Assembly: GCA_019637585.1 (NCBI GenBank)
Contig: JAHBVL010000002.1
Coordinates: 372,001 to 436,000 of the forward strand
Length of the DNA stretch: 64,000 nucleotides
Source: Thermomicrobiales bacterium
GTDB lineage: Bacteria; Chloroflexota; Chloroflexia; Thermomicrobiales; UBA6265
Direction of reading: 5' to 3'
The notes beneath the pieces were generated by a model that searched no databases, was not told the origin of the DNA, and saw only the letters and a list, made by a program, of their open reading frames with translations. The translations under genes were made by a program, and so were the position numbers. This document shows positions 19,612 to 28,655 of this stretch, in pieces (position 1 is the first letter of the stretch; the number at the start of each line of letters is the position of its first letter).

Positions 19612-20952
19612 ATGTTCGAAACGCTATCCGATCGCCTCAACGCCTCGTTGGGCAAGCTCAATCGCAAGGGTCGGCTGACCGAAGCCGACGTCGACGAGGC
19701 GATGCGCGAAGTCCGCCGGGCATTGCTCGAAGCGGATGTCAATTTCAAAGTAGCGAAGGATTTCGTCACGGCGGTGCGGGAGCGCGCCGTGGGTCAGGAT
19801 GTCCTGAAATCGCTGACACCCGGTCAGACCGTCATCGGCATCGTCAACGAAGAATTGATCCAGATGCTCGGCGCGGAGCGCGAGCCCCTCAACCAGCCCG
19901 ACCGGCCTCCCCAGATCATCATGCTGGTTGGTTTGCAGGGATCGGGTAAAACGACGCACGCCGCCAAACTGGCGTCACACCTGCGGAAGGAAGGGCGCAA
20001 CCCGGTGCTCGTCGCGGGAGACGTCTACCGCCCCGCCGCGATCAATCAGCTGCAAACCCTGGGCAAGCAGATCAACATCTCAGTCTTCGACGAAGGAACG
20101 CAGGCCAACCCTGTCGATATCGCGCGCAATGGCGTCGCCTGGGCCCGGGAGCGCGGACTCAATCCGGTGATCATCGACACCGCTGGCCGTCTGCAAATCG
20201 ACGAGCGGATGATGCAGGAGCTGGTCGACGTCGAGCGTGCGGTCCAGCCCACTGAGGTGTTGCTGGTCGCAGACGCCATGACCGGGCAGGAAGCCGTCAA
20301 TGTCGCCGAAACGTTCAGTCAGCGACTCGGCATCACCGGTCTGATCATGACCAAGATGGACGGCGATGCCCGCGGTGGAGCGGCGTTGTCGATTCGAGCC
20401 GTTACTGGTGTTCCGATCAAATTCATCGGCACCGGCGAGAAGATGGACGCGCTCGAGCCGTTCTATCCTCAGCGGCTGGCCAGCCGGATCCTGGGGATGG
20501 GCGATGTTCTCTCGCTGATCGAGCGCGCCCAGGAACAGACGACCGAAGAGGACGCCATGAAGCTGCAGGACCGCATGGTCCGCGGCAAATTCAACCTGGA
20601 AGACTTCCTCGATCAGCTCCAAAAAGTCAAGAAGATGGGGCCGCTCAACCAGCTACTGGAGCTGATCCCGGGTATGGGAGCCCAGCTGCGCCAGGCCAAA
20701 GCGCAGATTTCCGACGACGACTACAAGCAGATCGAAGCGATCATCCGCTCCATGACCCCTGCCGAGCGGCGGAATCCGCATATCATTGACGGCAGAAGGC
20801 GGCGGCGAATCGCTCGCGGCAGCGGCACCTCGCGGGAAGAGGTCTCGCAGCTGCTCAAGCAGTTCACCGAGATGCAGAAAATGATGTCGCAGTTCGGCAA
20901 CATGGCCAAAAAGGGCAAAATGCCGAAGAACCTTCCATTCGACCTAGACTAA
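19612..20952 (+). CDS. ffh: signal recognition particle protein Ffh (SRP54)
   Basis: 446 aa, binds signal sequences of nascent membrane proteins together with SRP RNA. The NG domain has LVGLQGSGKTTHAAKLA, DVYRPAAINQLQ, DTAGRLQIDERMM and TKMDGDARGGAALS. The methionine-rich M domain (from about residue 300) has GKFNLEDFLDQLQ and the SRP RNA-binding segment with RGSGTSREEVSQLL. It directly follows ftsY. No SRP RNA gene is found in the window. Confidence 0.96.
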   Translation: MFETLSDRLNASLGKLNRKGRLTEADVDEAMREVRRALLEADVNFKVAKDFVTAVRERAVGQDVLKSLTPGQTVIGIVNEELIQMLGAEREPLNQPDRPPQIIMLVGLQGSGKTTHAAKLASHLRKEGRNPVLVAGDVYRPAAINQLQTLGKQINISVFDEGTQANPVDIARNGVAWARERGLNPVIIDTAGRLQIDERMMQELVDVERAVQPTEVLLVADAMTGQEAVNVAETFSQRLGITGLIMTKMDGDARGGAALSIRAVTGVPIKFIGTGEKMDALEPFYPQRLASRILGMGDVLSLIERAQEQTTEEDAMKLQDRMVRGKFNLEDFLDQLQKVKKMGPLNQLLELIPGMGAQLRQAKAQISDDDYKQIEAIIRSMTPAERRNPHIIDGRRRRRIARGSGTSREEVSQLLKQFTEMQKMMSQFGNMAKKGKMPKNLPFDLD

Positions 20953-20994
20953 CTCGCGATCGCGTCGCATTCGATACAGGCACAGGAGCCACTC

Positions 20995-21540
20995 ATGACC
21001 GCCCCAGTAACCGTCTATTTCACCCAGACCTGCCCCTGGTGCGATCGGGTCAAGGACTACCTGCACAAAAACGGCGTGCCGTTCGAGGAAAAAGACGTCG
21101 CTCGCGACTACGACGCCGCCATGGAGATGATCAAGCGCTCCGGGCAGCAGGGCGTACCGGTGATCGCCACAGAAAACGAGGTGATCGTCGGATTCGATCA
21201 GGCTCGCCTGGCCAAGATCGTCGACGCATTCGGACGGGCGAAGCGCCCACCGCTGGGTCTGCTCGCCGCCGATGCGCAGCAGTACTTCGAGCGGCATCCG
21301 GACATTGCCGCCAAGTATCCCGAAGGAACCAAGGGCATCTTCGTCGGTGACGTGCGGGCCAACAGTGTTGCCGAACGGGCCGGGGTCAAGAATGGCGATG
21401 TGATCACCTCAGTGGCGGGCAAGCGGGTCCGCAACATCGGCCAACTCGATCAGATGATCGATACGCTCGATGCCGGGGACAAGGTGTCGTTCCGCTACAT
21501 TCGCGACAGCGAGGACGCCACCTCCGTTTTCCAGTTCTAG
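20995..21540 (+). CDS. glutaredoxin-PDZ domain fusion protein
   Basis: 181 aa. Residues 1-80 form a glutaredoxin domain with the dithiol active site TCPWCDRVK, the cis-proline in QQGVPVI and the GSH-binding segment ENEVIVGFDQ. Residues about 95-180 form a PDZ domain (GIFVGDVRANSVAERAGVKNGDVITSVAGKRV). No signal peptide or membrane segment is seen, so it should act in the cytoplasm. The PDZ domain may bring the redox domain to C-terminal tails of partner proteins; this is inference. AGGAG stands before the ATG. It follows ffh by 42 bases. Confidence 0.85.
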   Translation: MTAPVTVYFTQTCPWCDRVKDYLHKNGVPFEEKDVARDYDAAMEMIKRSGQQGVPVIATENEVIVGFDQARLAKIVDAFGRAKRPPLGLLAADAQQYFERHPDIAAKYPEGTKGIFVGDVRANSVAERAGVKNGDVITSVAGKRVRNIGQLDQMIDTLDAGDKVSFRYIRDSEDATSVFQF

Positions 21541-21585
21541 TCGCGGTATCGAGGCAGGTCTCGATTCCCGGACAGGACCAGGGCC

Positions 21586-22041
21586 ATGTTCGACCTCGAT
21601 GAGCGCGAAATGATCATTCGCCTGCTGGCAGCGCTCATCGCCGGCAGTCTCATCGGCATCGACAGAGAGGTCCGCAACCGCTCAGCCGGTCTCCGGACGC
21701 ACGCCCTCGCAGCGGAGGGCGCCGCGCTTTTCACCATGGCGGCGATTCTGGCGACAGTCGAAGCGGACAAAGCTGGATTTGGACCGGCAGACCCCACCCG
21801 CATCATGTCCACCATCGTGCAGGGTATCGGCTTTCTGGCGGCAGGCGTCATCTTCTCCCATCAGGCAAAAGTACGCGGACTGACAACAGCAGCTGGCCTC
21901 TGGGTCACAGCGGCCATTGGCATGCTCTGCGGAGCCGGGTTCTACTTTCTGGCGATTGCCGCGACACTCTCGACCATCCTCGTGCTCGCCGTGGTGAAAG
22001 TGCTGGAAAAGCGCTTCGCCGTGGGACCCGAGTCCGACTAG
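21586..22041 (+). CDS. MgtC/SapB family membrane protein
   Basis: 151 aa with four hydrophobic segments. It has the family core LLAALIAGSLIGIDREVRNRSAGLRTHAL and the downstream GIGFLAAGVIFSHQAKVRGLTTAAGLWVTAAIGM. Members of this family sit in the inner membrane; some modulate Mg limitation or F-type ATP synthase during infection, but most environmental ones have no known role. The C-terminal soluble domain of true MgtC is missing, so this is the short SapB-like form. Confidence 0.88.
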   Translation: MFDLDEREMIIRLLAALIAGSLIGIDREVRNRSAGLRTHALAAEGAALFTMAAILATVEADKAGFGPADPTRIMSTIVQGIGFLAAGVIFSHQAKVRGLTTAAGLWVTAAIGMLCGAGFYFLAIAATLSTILVLAVVKVLEKRFAVGPESD

Positions 22042-22069
22042 CTAACCCTAATCCTGAAATCTCGACCAC

Positions 22070-22127
22070 AGGTCCGGAGGACCTTCGCACTGTGAGCCCG
22101 GCCCGTTTACGGCCGGGCGGGCGAAGG
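22070..22127. terminator. multi-hairpin convergent intergenic region
   Basis: A perfect hairpin AGGTCC-GGA-GGACCT (22070-22084) is followed by a larger one: CCTTCGC (22082-22088) pairs with GCGAAGG (22121-22127) around a perfect 8-bp stem GCCCGGCC/GGCCGGGC (22096-22103 and 22111-22118). It lies between the convergent mgtC-like and trmH-like genes. There is no T-tract, so terminator function is uncertain. Confidence 0.5.
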
Positions 22128-22158
22128 GGCCACAAACGCCGAAACGTCCCACAGCTCT

Positions 22159-22833
22159 CTATTTCTTCAGCCATTCATCCAGCATCGCGCTCATCGCTTC
22201 GTCATCCAGAGCGGGAGCATCGTAGCAACCAGCGAGCCTTCGCTGGCGCATCAGCTCGTAGAGGGTGACGGCGCACGACACCGAGATATTCAGGCTTTGC
22301 ACCATGCCAACCATGGGAATGTAGATCTCGTCGTCGGCCAACGCGATCGCAGACTCGGTGAGACCCCGCATTTCGTTGCCGAAGACGAGCGCGACCGGCT
22401 TGGTCAGATCGACGTCATAGACCGACTTCGCCGTGTCGCTGAACGCCGTAGCCAGGATCGTCATGCCCTGCGATCTGAGATTCGCGTAGCAGGATTCGAC
22501 TGAATCCCAGCGCGTCGCCGTCACCCATTTGGCGGTGCCCGCCGCCACCCGCCGGGCAAATCGTTCCGGGGGTGGTTCTTCCACCGTGTAGAGCTGGTGA
22601 ATGCCGGGAATGCCGACCGCATCGCAGCTCCGCAGAACTGCGGAAACGTTGTAGATGTCGTGCACATCCTCGAGCACGACCGTCGCGTCAGGCTGACGAT
22701 GCCGCAACGCCGACTGGAGCCGCTCCACCCGCCGGTCGGTTCTCGGCCAGGCGCCGCTCGCTTCCGGCGGAGTCTTCGCCAGCTCTTTTCGATCGACCGC
22801 CGCCGGCCCGGCCTTCTGTGGTTCGCTGCTCAC
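22159..22833 (-). CDS. TrmH-family (SPOUT) RNA 2'-O-methyltransferase
   Basis: About 224 aa. The SPOUT motifs are clear: VLEDVHDIYNVSAVLRSCDAVG (motif 1), LVFGNEMRGLTESAI (motif 2) and IPMVGMVQSLNISVSCAV (motif 3), which form the SAM-binding knot. The N-terminus is lysine- and alanine-rich, and the C-terminal tail recalls tRNA (Gm18) methyltransferases. The GTG at 22833 overlaps the upstream stop (GTGA) and has GAGAAGG before it, so it is coupled to the SprT-like gene. The tRNA substrate is likely but not proven. Confidence 0.88.
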   Translation of the reverse strand: MSSEPQKAGPAAVDRKELAKTPPEASGAWPRTDRRVERLQSALRHRQPDATVVLEDVHDIYNVSAVLRSCDAVGIPGIHQLYTVEEPPPERFARRVAAGTAKWVTATRWDSVESCYANLRSQGMTILATAFSDTAKSVYDVDLTKPVALVFGNEMRGLTESAIALADDEIYIPMVGMVQSLNISVSCAVTLYELMRQRRLAGCYDAPALDDEAMSAMLDEWLKK

Positions 22834-23438
22834 GCCGTGCCCTTCTCCATCGACGGCCCGGCAGGACCGAATTCCTCGACGAGCACGAACTGGTGCTTGC
22901 GGGAAAAGGTGGGAGAGCATCGCGAGCAGGACCACACGCCCCGCTTCCGCCTCAAAATGGACGTACGGCAGGTGGGGCACTCGTATCGATACCGGTATGG
23001 ACGCCTGCCCTGAGGAAGCAAGGCGCTTCTGACCTCGTCGAGCGTGGAACCGGTCAGCGTGGCCACCTGATGGGCAATGCGGTCGTAGCCATGTTTGGCG
23101 TGACGTCGATGATCTCCATCCAGCCGGTGGCGCATGTGCAGCAGTTCTTCGCAAACCACGAGTTCCACAGCTTTCGGCTGGTTTATGTCAATTCTCGGCA
23201 GATTGATCAACACGATATGCGTTTTCGTGCCGGGAATGAAGGCATAGGCGCCGCCGATACGCGCGTCGACACGCCGTCCCCACCACGACTCGAATCGTCG
23301 CCGTGATGTCGTGATCTGGAAACGTTCGCCACCAAGGTCGAGACGCTCACTCCAGTGCCGGCAGAGTTCCTGCACAGCGATGTCACAGTCGATGAATTGC
23401 ACAATCTGCTCGATTTCCGGTACGACGGCTCGCGGCAT
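22830..23438 (-). CDS. SprT-like zinc-metalloprotease-fold protein
   Basis: About 202 aa. The middle has the SprT/YgjP-type segment VVCEELLHMRHRLDGDHRRH, where the helix motif usually written HExxH reads EELLH; the first ligand His is replaced by Glu, so catalytic activity is doubtful. The C-terminal part has a zinc ribbon (CPTC ... CSRC). The ATG at 23438 is chosen because the ATG at 23510 would overlap the divergent receiver-like gene. The function is unknown; SprT-like proteins are often linked to DNA-protein crosslink repair or genome maintenance. Confidence 0.7.
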   Translation of the reverse strand: MPRAVVPEIEQIVQFIDCDIAVQELCRHWSERLDLGGERFQITTSRRRFESWWGRRVDARIGGAYAFIPGTKTHIVLINLPRIDINQPKAVELVVCEELLHMRHRLDGDHRRHAKHGYDRIAHQVATLTGSTLDEVRSALLPQGRRPYRYRYECPTCRTSILRRKRGVWSCSRCSPTFSRKHQFVLVEEFGPAGPSMEKGTA

Positions 23439-23508
23439 GAGCGCCGGTGCTGGACAATTATGACCCTGGCCGCGCTCCAGCGCAGCAGTCGACCGAACGA
23501 CGAGGACC

Positions 23509-23922
23509 ATGACCGAACGCCCTGGCCAAAACGCTTCCGACTACCCCGAGGTGCTCATCGTCTCGTCCGATCTCGGCCTGACCAGGTTTCTCTCGGAGGG
23601 ATTGCTCCCTGAAGGTTTCTGGCCGAGCGCGGTCCGGTCCGGGTTGCAGGCGCTGGAGGTCTTTCGGTTGCGCACCTTCGACGCGGTTCTGATCGACGCG
23701 GCACTGAGCGATCTTCCAGTCGACGCGCTGGTCGAACGGCTCAGGGAAACACATGACGAGTCGGGGGAAGAAGTCCGCCACACCTCGACGACGTCCATGG
23801 TCATCATCGCCGGTATTCCGCAGGAACTGGAACCTTACGACCTGGAGATCATTGCCCCCGACGCCGTTTTCGTCGCGCCGTTCGATTTGGAGGAGCTGGT
23901 CGATCGCCTGAAGCAGGTCTAG
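23509..23922 (+). CDS. stand-alone receiver-like (REC) protein, degenerate
   Basis: 137 aa. The fold pattern of a CheY-like receiver can be followed: VLIVSSDLGLTRFLSEGL (strand 1 with Ser-Asp instead of the usual acidic pair), DAVLIDAALSDLPVDALVERL (strand 3 with a candidate phospho-Asp), and VIIAGIP and VFVAPFDLEELVDRL (strands 4-5, Ala-Pro-Phe where Lys-Pro-Phe is normal). The conserved Lys is therefore missing, so phosphorylation is doubtful. No output domain is present. It is convergent with phoU; the ends overlap by three bases. Confidence 0.65.
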   Translation: MTERPGQNASDYPEVLIVSSDLGLTRFLSEGLLPEGFWPSAVRSGLQALEVFRLRTFDAVLIDAALSDLPVDALVERLRETHDESGEEVRHTSTTSMVIIAGIPQELEPYDLEIIAPDAVFVAPFDLEELVDRLKQV

Positions 23923-24587
23923 TAGTCCGAGACCTCGATATCCTCCAACCGGCCCTCGACCACGTAAACCACCTGCTCGCAGATGTTCGTGGTCCGGTCG
24001 CCGATCCGCTCGACGTTGTGCGACGCCCACAGCAGATGCGTGGCGCGACTGATGGTCCGCGGGTCGCTCATCATGAATGTCAGCAACTCGCGATAGACCT
24101 GATTGTAGAGATTGTCGATCTCGTCATCGCGCCGGACGATTGCCCGCGCTGCTTCGGCATCGTAGTGAATGAACGCGCTGATCGCGTCGCTGAGCATCTC
24201 GCGGGCGATATCGGCCATGCGGGGAATGTCCACCAGCGGTTTCAGCAACGGCTCGTCCGACGTTTCCAGCAGAATCTTGGCGTTGCCGGCAGCGTGATCG
24301 GCCATCCGCTCCAGATCGGTCACGATATGCAAACAGGCCGCAATCCAGCGCAGGTCACCGGCCATCGGCGCCTGGGTGGCGATGATGGTCAACGCCTCAT
24401 CTTCGAGCTTCCACCGGATGGCATTGATCTTGGCATCGGCTTCGATCACCGAGCGGGCCAGCGGCAGATCCTGATTCTTGAAGGCGTCCATCGACCGGGC
24501 GATCGCCTTGTCGACCATGGAGCTCATCGTCACGATCCCTTCGCGAAGGGCGGCGAGCTCTCGTTCGTAAGCCAGGCGCATTGTCAT
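23919..24587 (-). CDS. phoU: phosphate transport system regulator PhoU
   Basis: 222 aa, two PhoU helical repeats (ELAALREGIVTMSSMVDKAI and MLSDAISAFIHYDAEAA). The metal-binding segments are ERMADHAAGNAKI and NVERIGDRTTNICEQVVY. PhoU restrains phosphate uptake and the Pho sensor kinase when phosphate is sufficient. It closes the pstSCAB operon, 29 bases after pstB. No phoR/phoB pair is in the window. Confidence 0.95.
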   Translation of the reverse strand: MTMRLAYERELAALREGIVTMSSMVDKAIARSMDAFKNQDLPLARSVIEADAKINAIRWKLEDEALTIIATQAPMAGDLRWIAACLHIVTDLERMADHAAGNAKILLETSDEPLLKPLVDIPRMADIAREMLSDAISAFIHYDAEAARAIVRRDDEIDNLYNQVYRELLTFMMSDPRTISRATHLLWASHNVERIGDRTTNICEQVVYVVEGRLEDIEVSDY

Positions 24588-24616
24588 CGTCGTCAGTCCC
24601 GTTCTAGCTGCCGTGT

Positions 24617-25474
24617 CTATCCGAATCGGCCGGTGATGTAGTCCTCGGTGCGGGAATCGCGGGGATTGGTGAAGAGCTCCCGGGTCGGGCTTGCTTCGAT
24701 CAACTGCCCCATGCGATTCTCGCCAAGTGAGAAGAAGACAGTCTGGTCGGAAACGCGTGCCGCTTGCTGCATGTTATGCGTGACGATCACGATCGTCACA
24801 TCCTGAATCAGCTCACGCATCAGATCCTCGATTCGCAGCGTCGAAATCGGATCGAGCGCGCTACAGGGTTCGTCCATCAGGATGACGTCGGGGTTGTTGG
24901 CCAGCGCCCGGGCGATGCAAAGACGCTGTTGCTGACCTCCGGAGAGCGCCAACCCACTCTGTTGCAGCTTGTCGTGCACTTCGTCCCAGAGGGCGGCCCG
25001 GCGCAGGCACTGTTCGACGAGGTCGTCCATATTCGCCCGGATGCCGTTCACCTTGGCGCCCCAGGCCACGTTGTCGTAGATGCTCTTGGGGAACGGGTTC
25101 GGTTTCTGGAAAACCATGCCGATCCGGCGCCGGACGCCTACCGGGTCGACTCTCGGGTCGTTGATGTTCACCCCGTGATAGTTGATCTCTCCAACCACCC
25201 TGGCGGTCGGTACGAGATCGTTCATCCGGTTGATGCAGCGAAGCACGGTGCTCTTCCCGCAGCCTGACGGACCGATCAGCGCCGTGATCTTGTTCTGGGG
25301 CACATCGAACGTCACGCCACCCACAGCATGGAACTGGCCGTAGTAGACGCTCAGATCGCGCACTTGAATGACCGCCGGTTCCACGCGGTCCGCATGCTCG
25401 GCAGCGCCGCTCACGTGATTCGCCGGCCGGGTGTCGATCGCTACCGGATTGGGGGGATTGGAGAGCGCGGTCAT
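24617..25474 (-). CDS. pstB: phosphate ABC transporter ATP-binding protein PstB
   Basis: About 285 aa. It has Walker [10 protein letters not shown], the Q-loop [21 protein letters not shown], the signature [15 protein letters not shown] and Walker [14 protein letters not shown]. The ATG at 25474 shares its first base with the pstA TAA stop (TAATG) and has GAGGTGG upstream. A GTG two codons earlier is open but less likely. The first 35 residues are a poorly conserved extension. It powers high-affinity phosphate import. Confidence 0.96.
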   Translation of the reverse strand: MTALSNPPNPVAIDTRPANHVSGAAEHADRVEPAVIQVRDLSVYYGQFHAVGGVTFDVPQNKITALIGPSGCGKSTVLRCINRMNDLVPTARVVGEINYHGVNINDPRVDPVGVRRRIGMVFQKPNPFPKSIYDNVAWGAKVNGIRANMDDLVEQCLRRAALWDEVHDKLQQSGLALSGGQQQRLCIARALANNPDVILMDEPCSALDPISTLRIEDLMRELIQDVTIVIVTHNMQQAARVSDQTVFFSLGENRMGQLIEASPTRELFTNPRDSRTEDYITGRFG

Positions 25475-26376
25475 TACCACCTCGTCTTCTTACTGTAGTG
25501 CTGCCGGAGAATGATCGCAAACGAGTTCATCAGAACCAGAAGCCCCATCAGAACGATGATTCCCGCCGCGGCAAGATCCAGAAACTCCTTCTGCGGCCGG
25601 GCCATCCAGTTGTAGAGCTGGATCGGGATCGTCGTGTAGGAGTCGTCAAAGCTGTCGGGGCGCCTGGTGACGAAACCGGCCGCGCCCGCGACCAGGAGGG
25701 GCGCCGTTTCCCCGATCGCCCGGGAAACCGCCAGGATTGCGCCAGTCAGGATGGCCGGGAAAGCGGCGGGCAGGACATGCGAGGCCGTCACCTGCCATCG
25801 TGTGGCCCCGACACCATAGGCAGACTCCCGCAACGACCAGGGCACCGCTTTCAACGCTTCCTGCGTCGAAATGATGATCACCGGCAGACTCAGCAGCGCC
25901 ATCGTCAATGCTCCAGCGAGCACCACCCGGCCCAGACTCAACCACTCGACGAAAATGCCGAGTCCAAGCAGACCGTAGACGACCGATGGCACGCCGGCCA
26001 GGTTCGAGATGTTGATCTGCAACATCCGCGTCCACCGGTTCTTCGGCGCATATTCCTCGAGATAGATAGCCGCGGCGACGCCCATGGGAAAGGCGATGAG
26101 CACCGTCAGCGAGATGATCCAGAGGGTGCCGTAAATGGCCAGATTGAGTCCAGCCCGCTCGGGCCGGCGGGAAGGCGGATTGGTCAGCAAACCCCAGCTG
26201 AGCGCTCCCCAGCCGCGAGAGATGATGTACCAGGCCAGCGCTCCCAGCGCAACGATGGCGAAAGCCGTGGCCAGAATGAAAATCCACCGGCCGATCGCCG
26301 CAATCGACTGACGCCGCTTCAGATTGGGCGTCGATGTCAAGCCCTCGACCGGGGCGGGAGGAACACCTGCGGTCAT
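25474..26376 (-). CDS. pstA: phosphate ABC transporter permease PstA
   Basis: 300 aa with six hydrophobic segments. The permease EAA-type loop is seen in [23 protein letters not shown], and [23 protein letters not shown] is typical of PstA. The ATG overlaps the pstC stop (ATGA), with GGGAGG upstream. Together with PstC it forms the membrane channel of the phosphate importer. Confidence 0.95.
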   Translation of the reverse strand: MTAGVPPAPVEGLTSTPNLKRRQSIAAIGRWIFILATAFAIVALGALAWYIISRGWGALSWGLLTNPPSRRPERAGLNLAIYGTLWIISLTVLIAFPMGVAAAIYLEEYAPKNRWTRMLQINISNLAGVPSVVYGLLGLGIFVEWLSLGRVVLAGALTMALLSLPVIIISTQEALKAVPWSLRESAYGVGATRWQVTASHVLPAAFPAILTGAILAVSRAIGETAPLLVAGAAGFVTRRPDSFDDSYTTIPIQLYNWMARPQKEFLDLAAAGIIVLMGLLVLMNSFAIILRQHYSKKTRW

Positions 26377-27335
26377 TCGTAGACCTCCCGGAATCGCCGC
26401 ACGAACCAGTGGCTGAAGATGTTCAGTCCCAGGGTCATCAGGAAAAGGAGCAGACCGACAGCATAGAGGGAGTAATAGACATTGGTGCCCCGCACCACAT
26501 CACCGGAGACGACTTGCACGATGTACCCGGTCATGGTCTGGGCGGGTTGGAGCGGGTCAGACGCGATCTGCGCTTTCGAACCGGCGGCCAGGGCCACGAT
26601 CATCGTTTCACCGACCGCCCGTGATGCCGCCAGAATGAACGACGCCACGATACCGGAGAGCGCAGCCGGCACGATGACCCTTGTGGAGACCTCGAACTTG
26701 GTGGCGCCCATCGCGTAGGCGCCTTCCCGCATCGCACGAGGCACCGCCCGAATGGCGTCTTCGGAGAGGGACGCAACCAGCGGAATGATCATGATGCCGA
26801 CCGCAAGTCCCGCTGACAGAACATTGAACACGCTCGCACCCGGGAAAATTCTCTGGATGAGGTTCGGTGTGATGAACGAGAGCGCGAAGTAGCCATAGAT
26901 GATGGTGGGGATACCCGCCAAAAGCTCCAGGGTCGGTTTCAGAATCGTTCGAGAGCGCTCGGACGCATACTCGCTGAGATAGATCGCGCTCATCAATCCG
27001 GCGGGCATCGCCACCAGCATGGCGATGAAGGTGATCATCATCGTCGCTGAAACGAGCGCAAGCACGCCAAAGGACTGGTCGAATTCGAAGAGCGCGGTCC
27101 AGCGGGTGCCGGTCAGGAACCGAAAGACCGACTCGGTGCGGAAGAACTGGATCGCTTCGGTGAGCAGGATGATGGCGATGCCCACCGTCGTCAGCACCGA
27201 AACGGCCGCGCAGACGAGGAGGATGTATCCCGCGGTTTTTTCGATGAATCGCTGTCGTCTCAACAGGGCGTAGTTCACGCCACCTACGGCGGCGACGTTT
27301 TCCCGGCGGTCGAGACTCTCTGTCGTTGCGCTCAT
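26373..27335 (-). CDS. pstC: phosphate ABC transporter permease PstC
   Basis: 320 aa with six hydrophobic segments. Diagnostic segments are FGVLALVSATMMITFIAMLV, MSAIYLSEYASERSRTILKP, the EAA loop AIRAVPRAMREGAYAMGATKFEV and AASRAVGETMIVALAAG. It lies 92 bases downstream of pstS and overlaps pstA by four bases, so PstC and PstA are translationally coupled. Confidence 0.95.
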   Translation of the reverse strand: MSATTESLDRRENVAAVGGVNYALLRRQRFIEKTAGYILLVCAAVSVLTTVGIAIILLTEAIQFFRTESVFRFLTGTRWTALFEFDQSFGVLALVSATMMITFIAMLVAMPAGLMSAIYLSEYASERSRTILKPTLELLAGIPTIIYGYFALSFITPNLIQRIFPGASVFNVLSAGLAVGIMIIPLVASLSEDAIRAVPRAMREGAYAMGATKFEVSTRVIVPAALSGIVASFILAASRAVGETMIVALAAGSKAQIASDPLQPAQTMTGYIVQVVSGDVVRGTNVYYSLYAVGLLLFLMTLGLNIFSHWFVRRFREVYE

Positions 27336-27427
27336 GCTCAGTCAGATCCTGGATTGCCACTGCAGTTTTCGCAAACGAACCGGCGCGCAAGCATAGCAAG
27401 CGCACCGGTTCGCCGCGAAGTCTCGCT

Positions 27428-28468
27428 TTAGCCCTCGGCTGGGCCGTCGGGCGACGCTGTTCCCGCGATCGCGGCTTCGAGCCGGATCTGATCCTCCAGA
27501 TAGACGCTGGCTGGCGAGGAAACATACCCTACATCAGCGGAGAGGAAGCTGGCGTTGGCCAGGTAGAAGCGCATGAACTCCTGCATTTCCGGCCGGGTCA
27601 GGCTCTCGGCGTTCACGTAGACGAAGAGCGGGCGAGAGAGCGGCGTGTAGGTGCCGTCACCAACCGTCTCCGGGCTCGGCGCGACGCAGCCGTTGCCGCC
27701 ATCGATGGCGACCAGCTTCAGCGCGTCCGCATTGTTCTCGTAGTAGGCCAGACCGAAGTAGCCCAGAGCGTTGGCGTCGCCGGCCACACCCTGCACGAGC
27801 TGGTTGTCATCTTCACTCGGCGAGTAGTTCGTGGTCGAAACGCCCTCTTCACCATTGATCGCGGCGGTGAAGTAATCGAACGTCCCGGAGTCGGTGCCAG
27901 GACCATAGAGAACGATCGGCGCATCCGGGAAGCTCGAATCGATCTGATTCCAGTTCGTGGCCGGATCCTCGGCTCGCCACATCAGGTTGAGCTGCTCGAC
28001 CGTGAGGCACTCGACGAAGTCATTGCTGGGATTGACCACCACCGCCATGCCGTCGTAGGCCACCTCGAACTCGAAGTAGCTGACCCCGGCTTCGCCGCAC
28101 GCTGCCAGCTCTTTCTCGCTGATCGCCCGGGAGGCGTTCTGCAGATCGGTTTCGCCGGCGCAGAAGCGCTCGAATCCGCCGCCCGTGCCGGAGATGCTGA
28201 CTTCAACCTGGACGTCTCCGCCCCCTTCGTCGCCAAGCATGATGGCGAATTCTTCCGCCACCGCTTCGGTCATCGGGCCAACGGTCGAGGAGCCATCGGC
28301 CACGATCGTGCCCGAAAGAGCGCCAAGATCGTTGCCTGGCGTGTAGGGCAGAGGCGTTGCCTCCTGGGCCACCACTGTGCCGGATATGCCGATCGCCGCA
28401 GCCATCGACAACGCAAACGCCGCTCGCACCACGGTGCGGCGTGTCTGGACTGTGAACCGTTCCAACAT
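27428..28468 (-). CDS. pstS: phosphate-binding protein PstS
   Basis: About 346 aa. A signal peptide ([21 protein letters not shown], cleavage near VVAQEA) precedes a periplasmic-binding fold with the phosphate-binding [32 protein letters not shown]-type [10 protein letters not shown] and [13 protein letters not shown]. It captures phosphate outside the membrane and hands it to PstCA. The ATG at 28468 has AAAGGA ten bases upstream. A Pho-box-like repeat array lies 125 bases upstream. Confidence 0.95.
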   Translation of the reverse strand: MLERFTVQTRRTVVRAAFALSMAAAIGISGTVVAQEATPLPYTPGNDLGALSGTIVADGSSTVGPMTEAVAEEFAIMLGDEGGGDVQVEVSISGTGGGFERFCAGETDLQNASRAISEKELAACGEAGVSYFEFEVAYDGMAVVVNPSNDFVECLTVEQLNLMWRAEDPATNWNQIDSSFPDAPIVLYGPGTDSGTFDYFTAAINGEEGVSTTNYSPSEDDNQLVQGVAGDANALGYFGLAYYENNADALKLVAIDGGNGCVAPSPETVGDGTYTPLSRPLFVYVNAESLTRPEMQEFMRFYLANASFLSADVGYVSSPASVYLEDQIRLEAAIAGTASPDGPAEG

Positions 28469-28577
28469 GGATCTCGCTGTCCTTTCCCTACGATGCAGGA
28501 CTCGTCCGCTCGACGTTCGTGCCGGCTTTGGCCTGGCGACCGGAGAGGGTCGACAGAGAAACGCGGCCAACGCCATC

Positions 28578-28620
28578 AATCTACCCAGAGGGGGTAAGTC
28601 CAAGGTAATCGAAAGGTAAA
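28578..28620 (-). promoter_or_regulatory. Pho-box-like direct repeats and -10 of pstS
   Basis: Read on the minus strand, three TTACC units (TTTACC, ATTACC, CTTACC) recur with exact 11-base spacing at 28620-28615, 28609-28604 and 28598-28593. PhoP/PhoB-family regulators bind tandem direct repeats of 11 bases. A candidate -10 (TAGATT, 28583-28578) starts nine bases after the last repeat, the geometry of an activator-dependent Pho promoter. Assigning it to a PhoB/PhoP homologue is inference. Confidence 0.75.
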
Positions 28621-28655
28621 CAGCATGTTATGGACGTGCCCAACGCTCGACGCTC

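Noticed and set aside
22042-22158. Riboswitch in the structured region after the mgtC-like gene
   Set aside because: It lies between convergent genes downstream of both, so it cannot be a 5' leader of either. I see no known aptamer motif.
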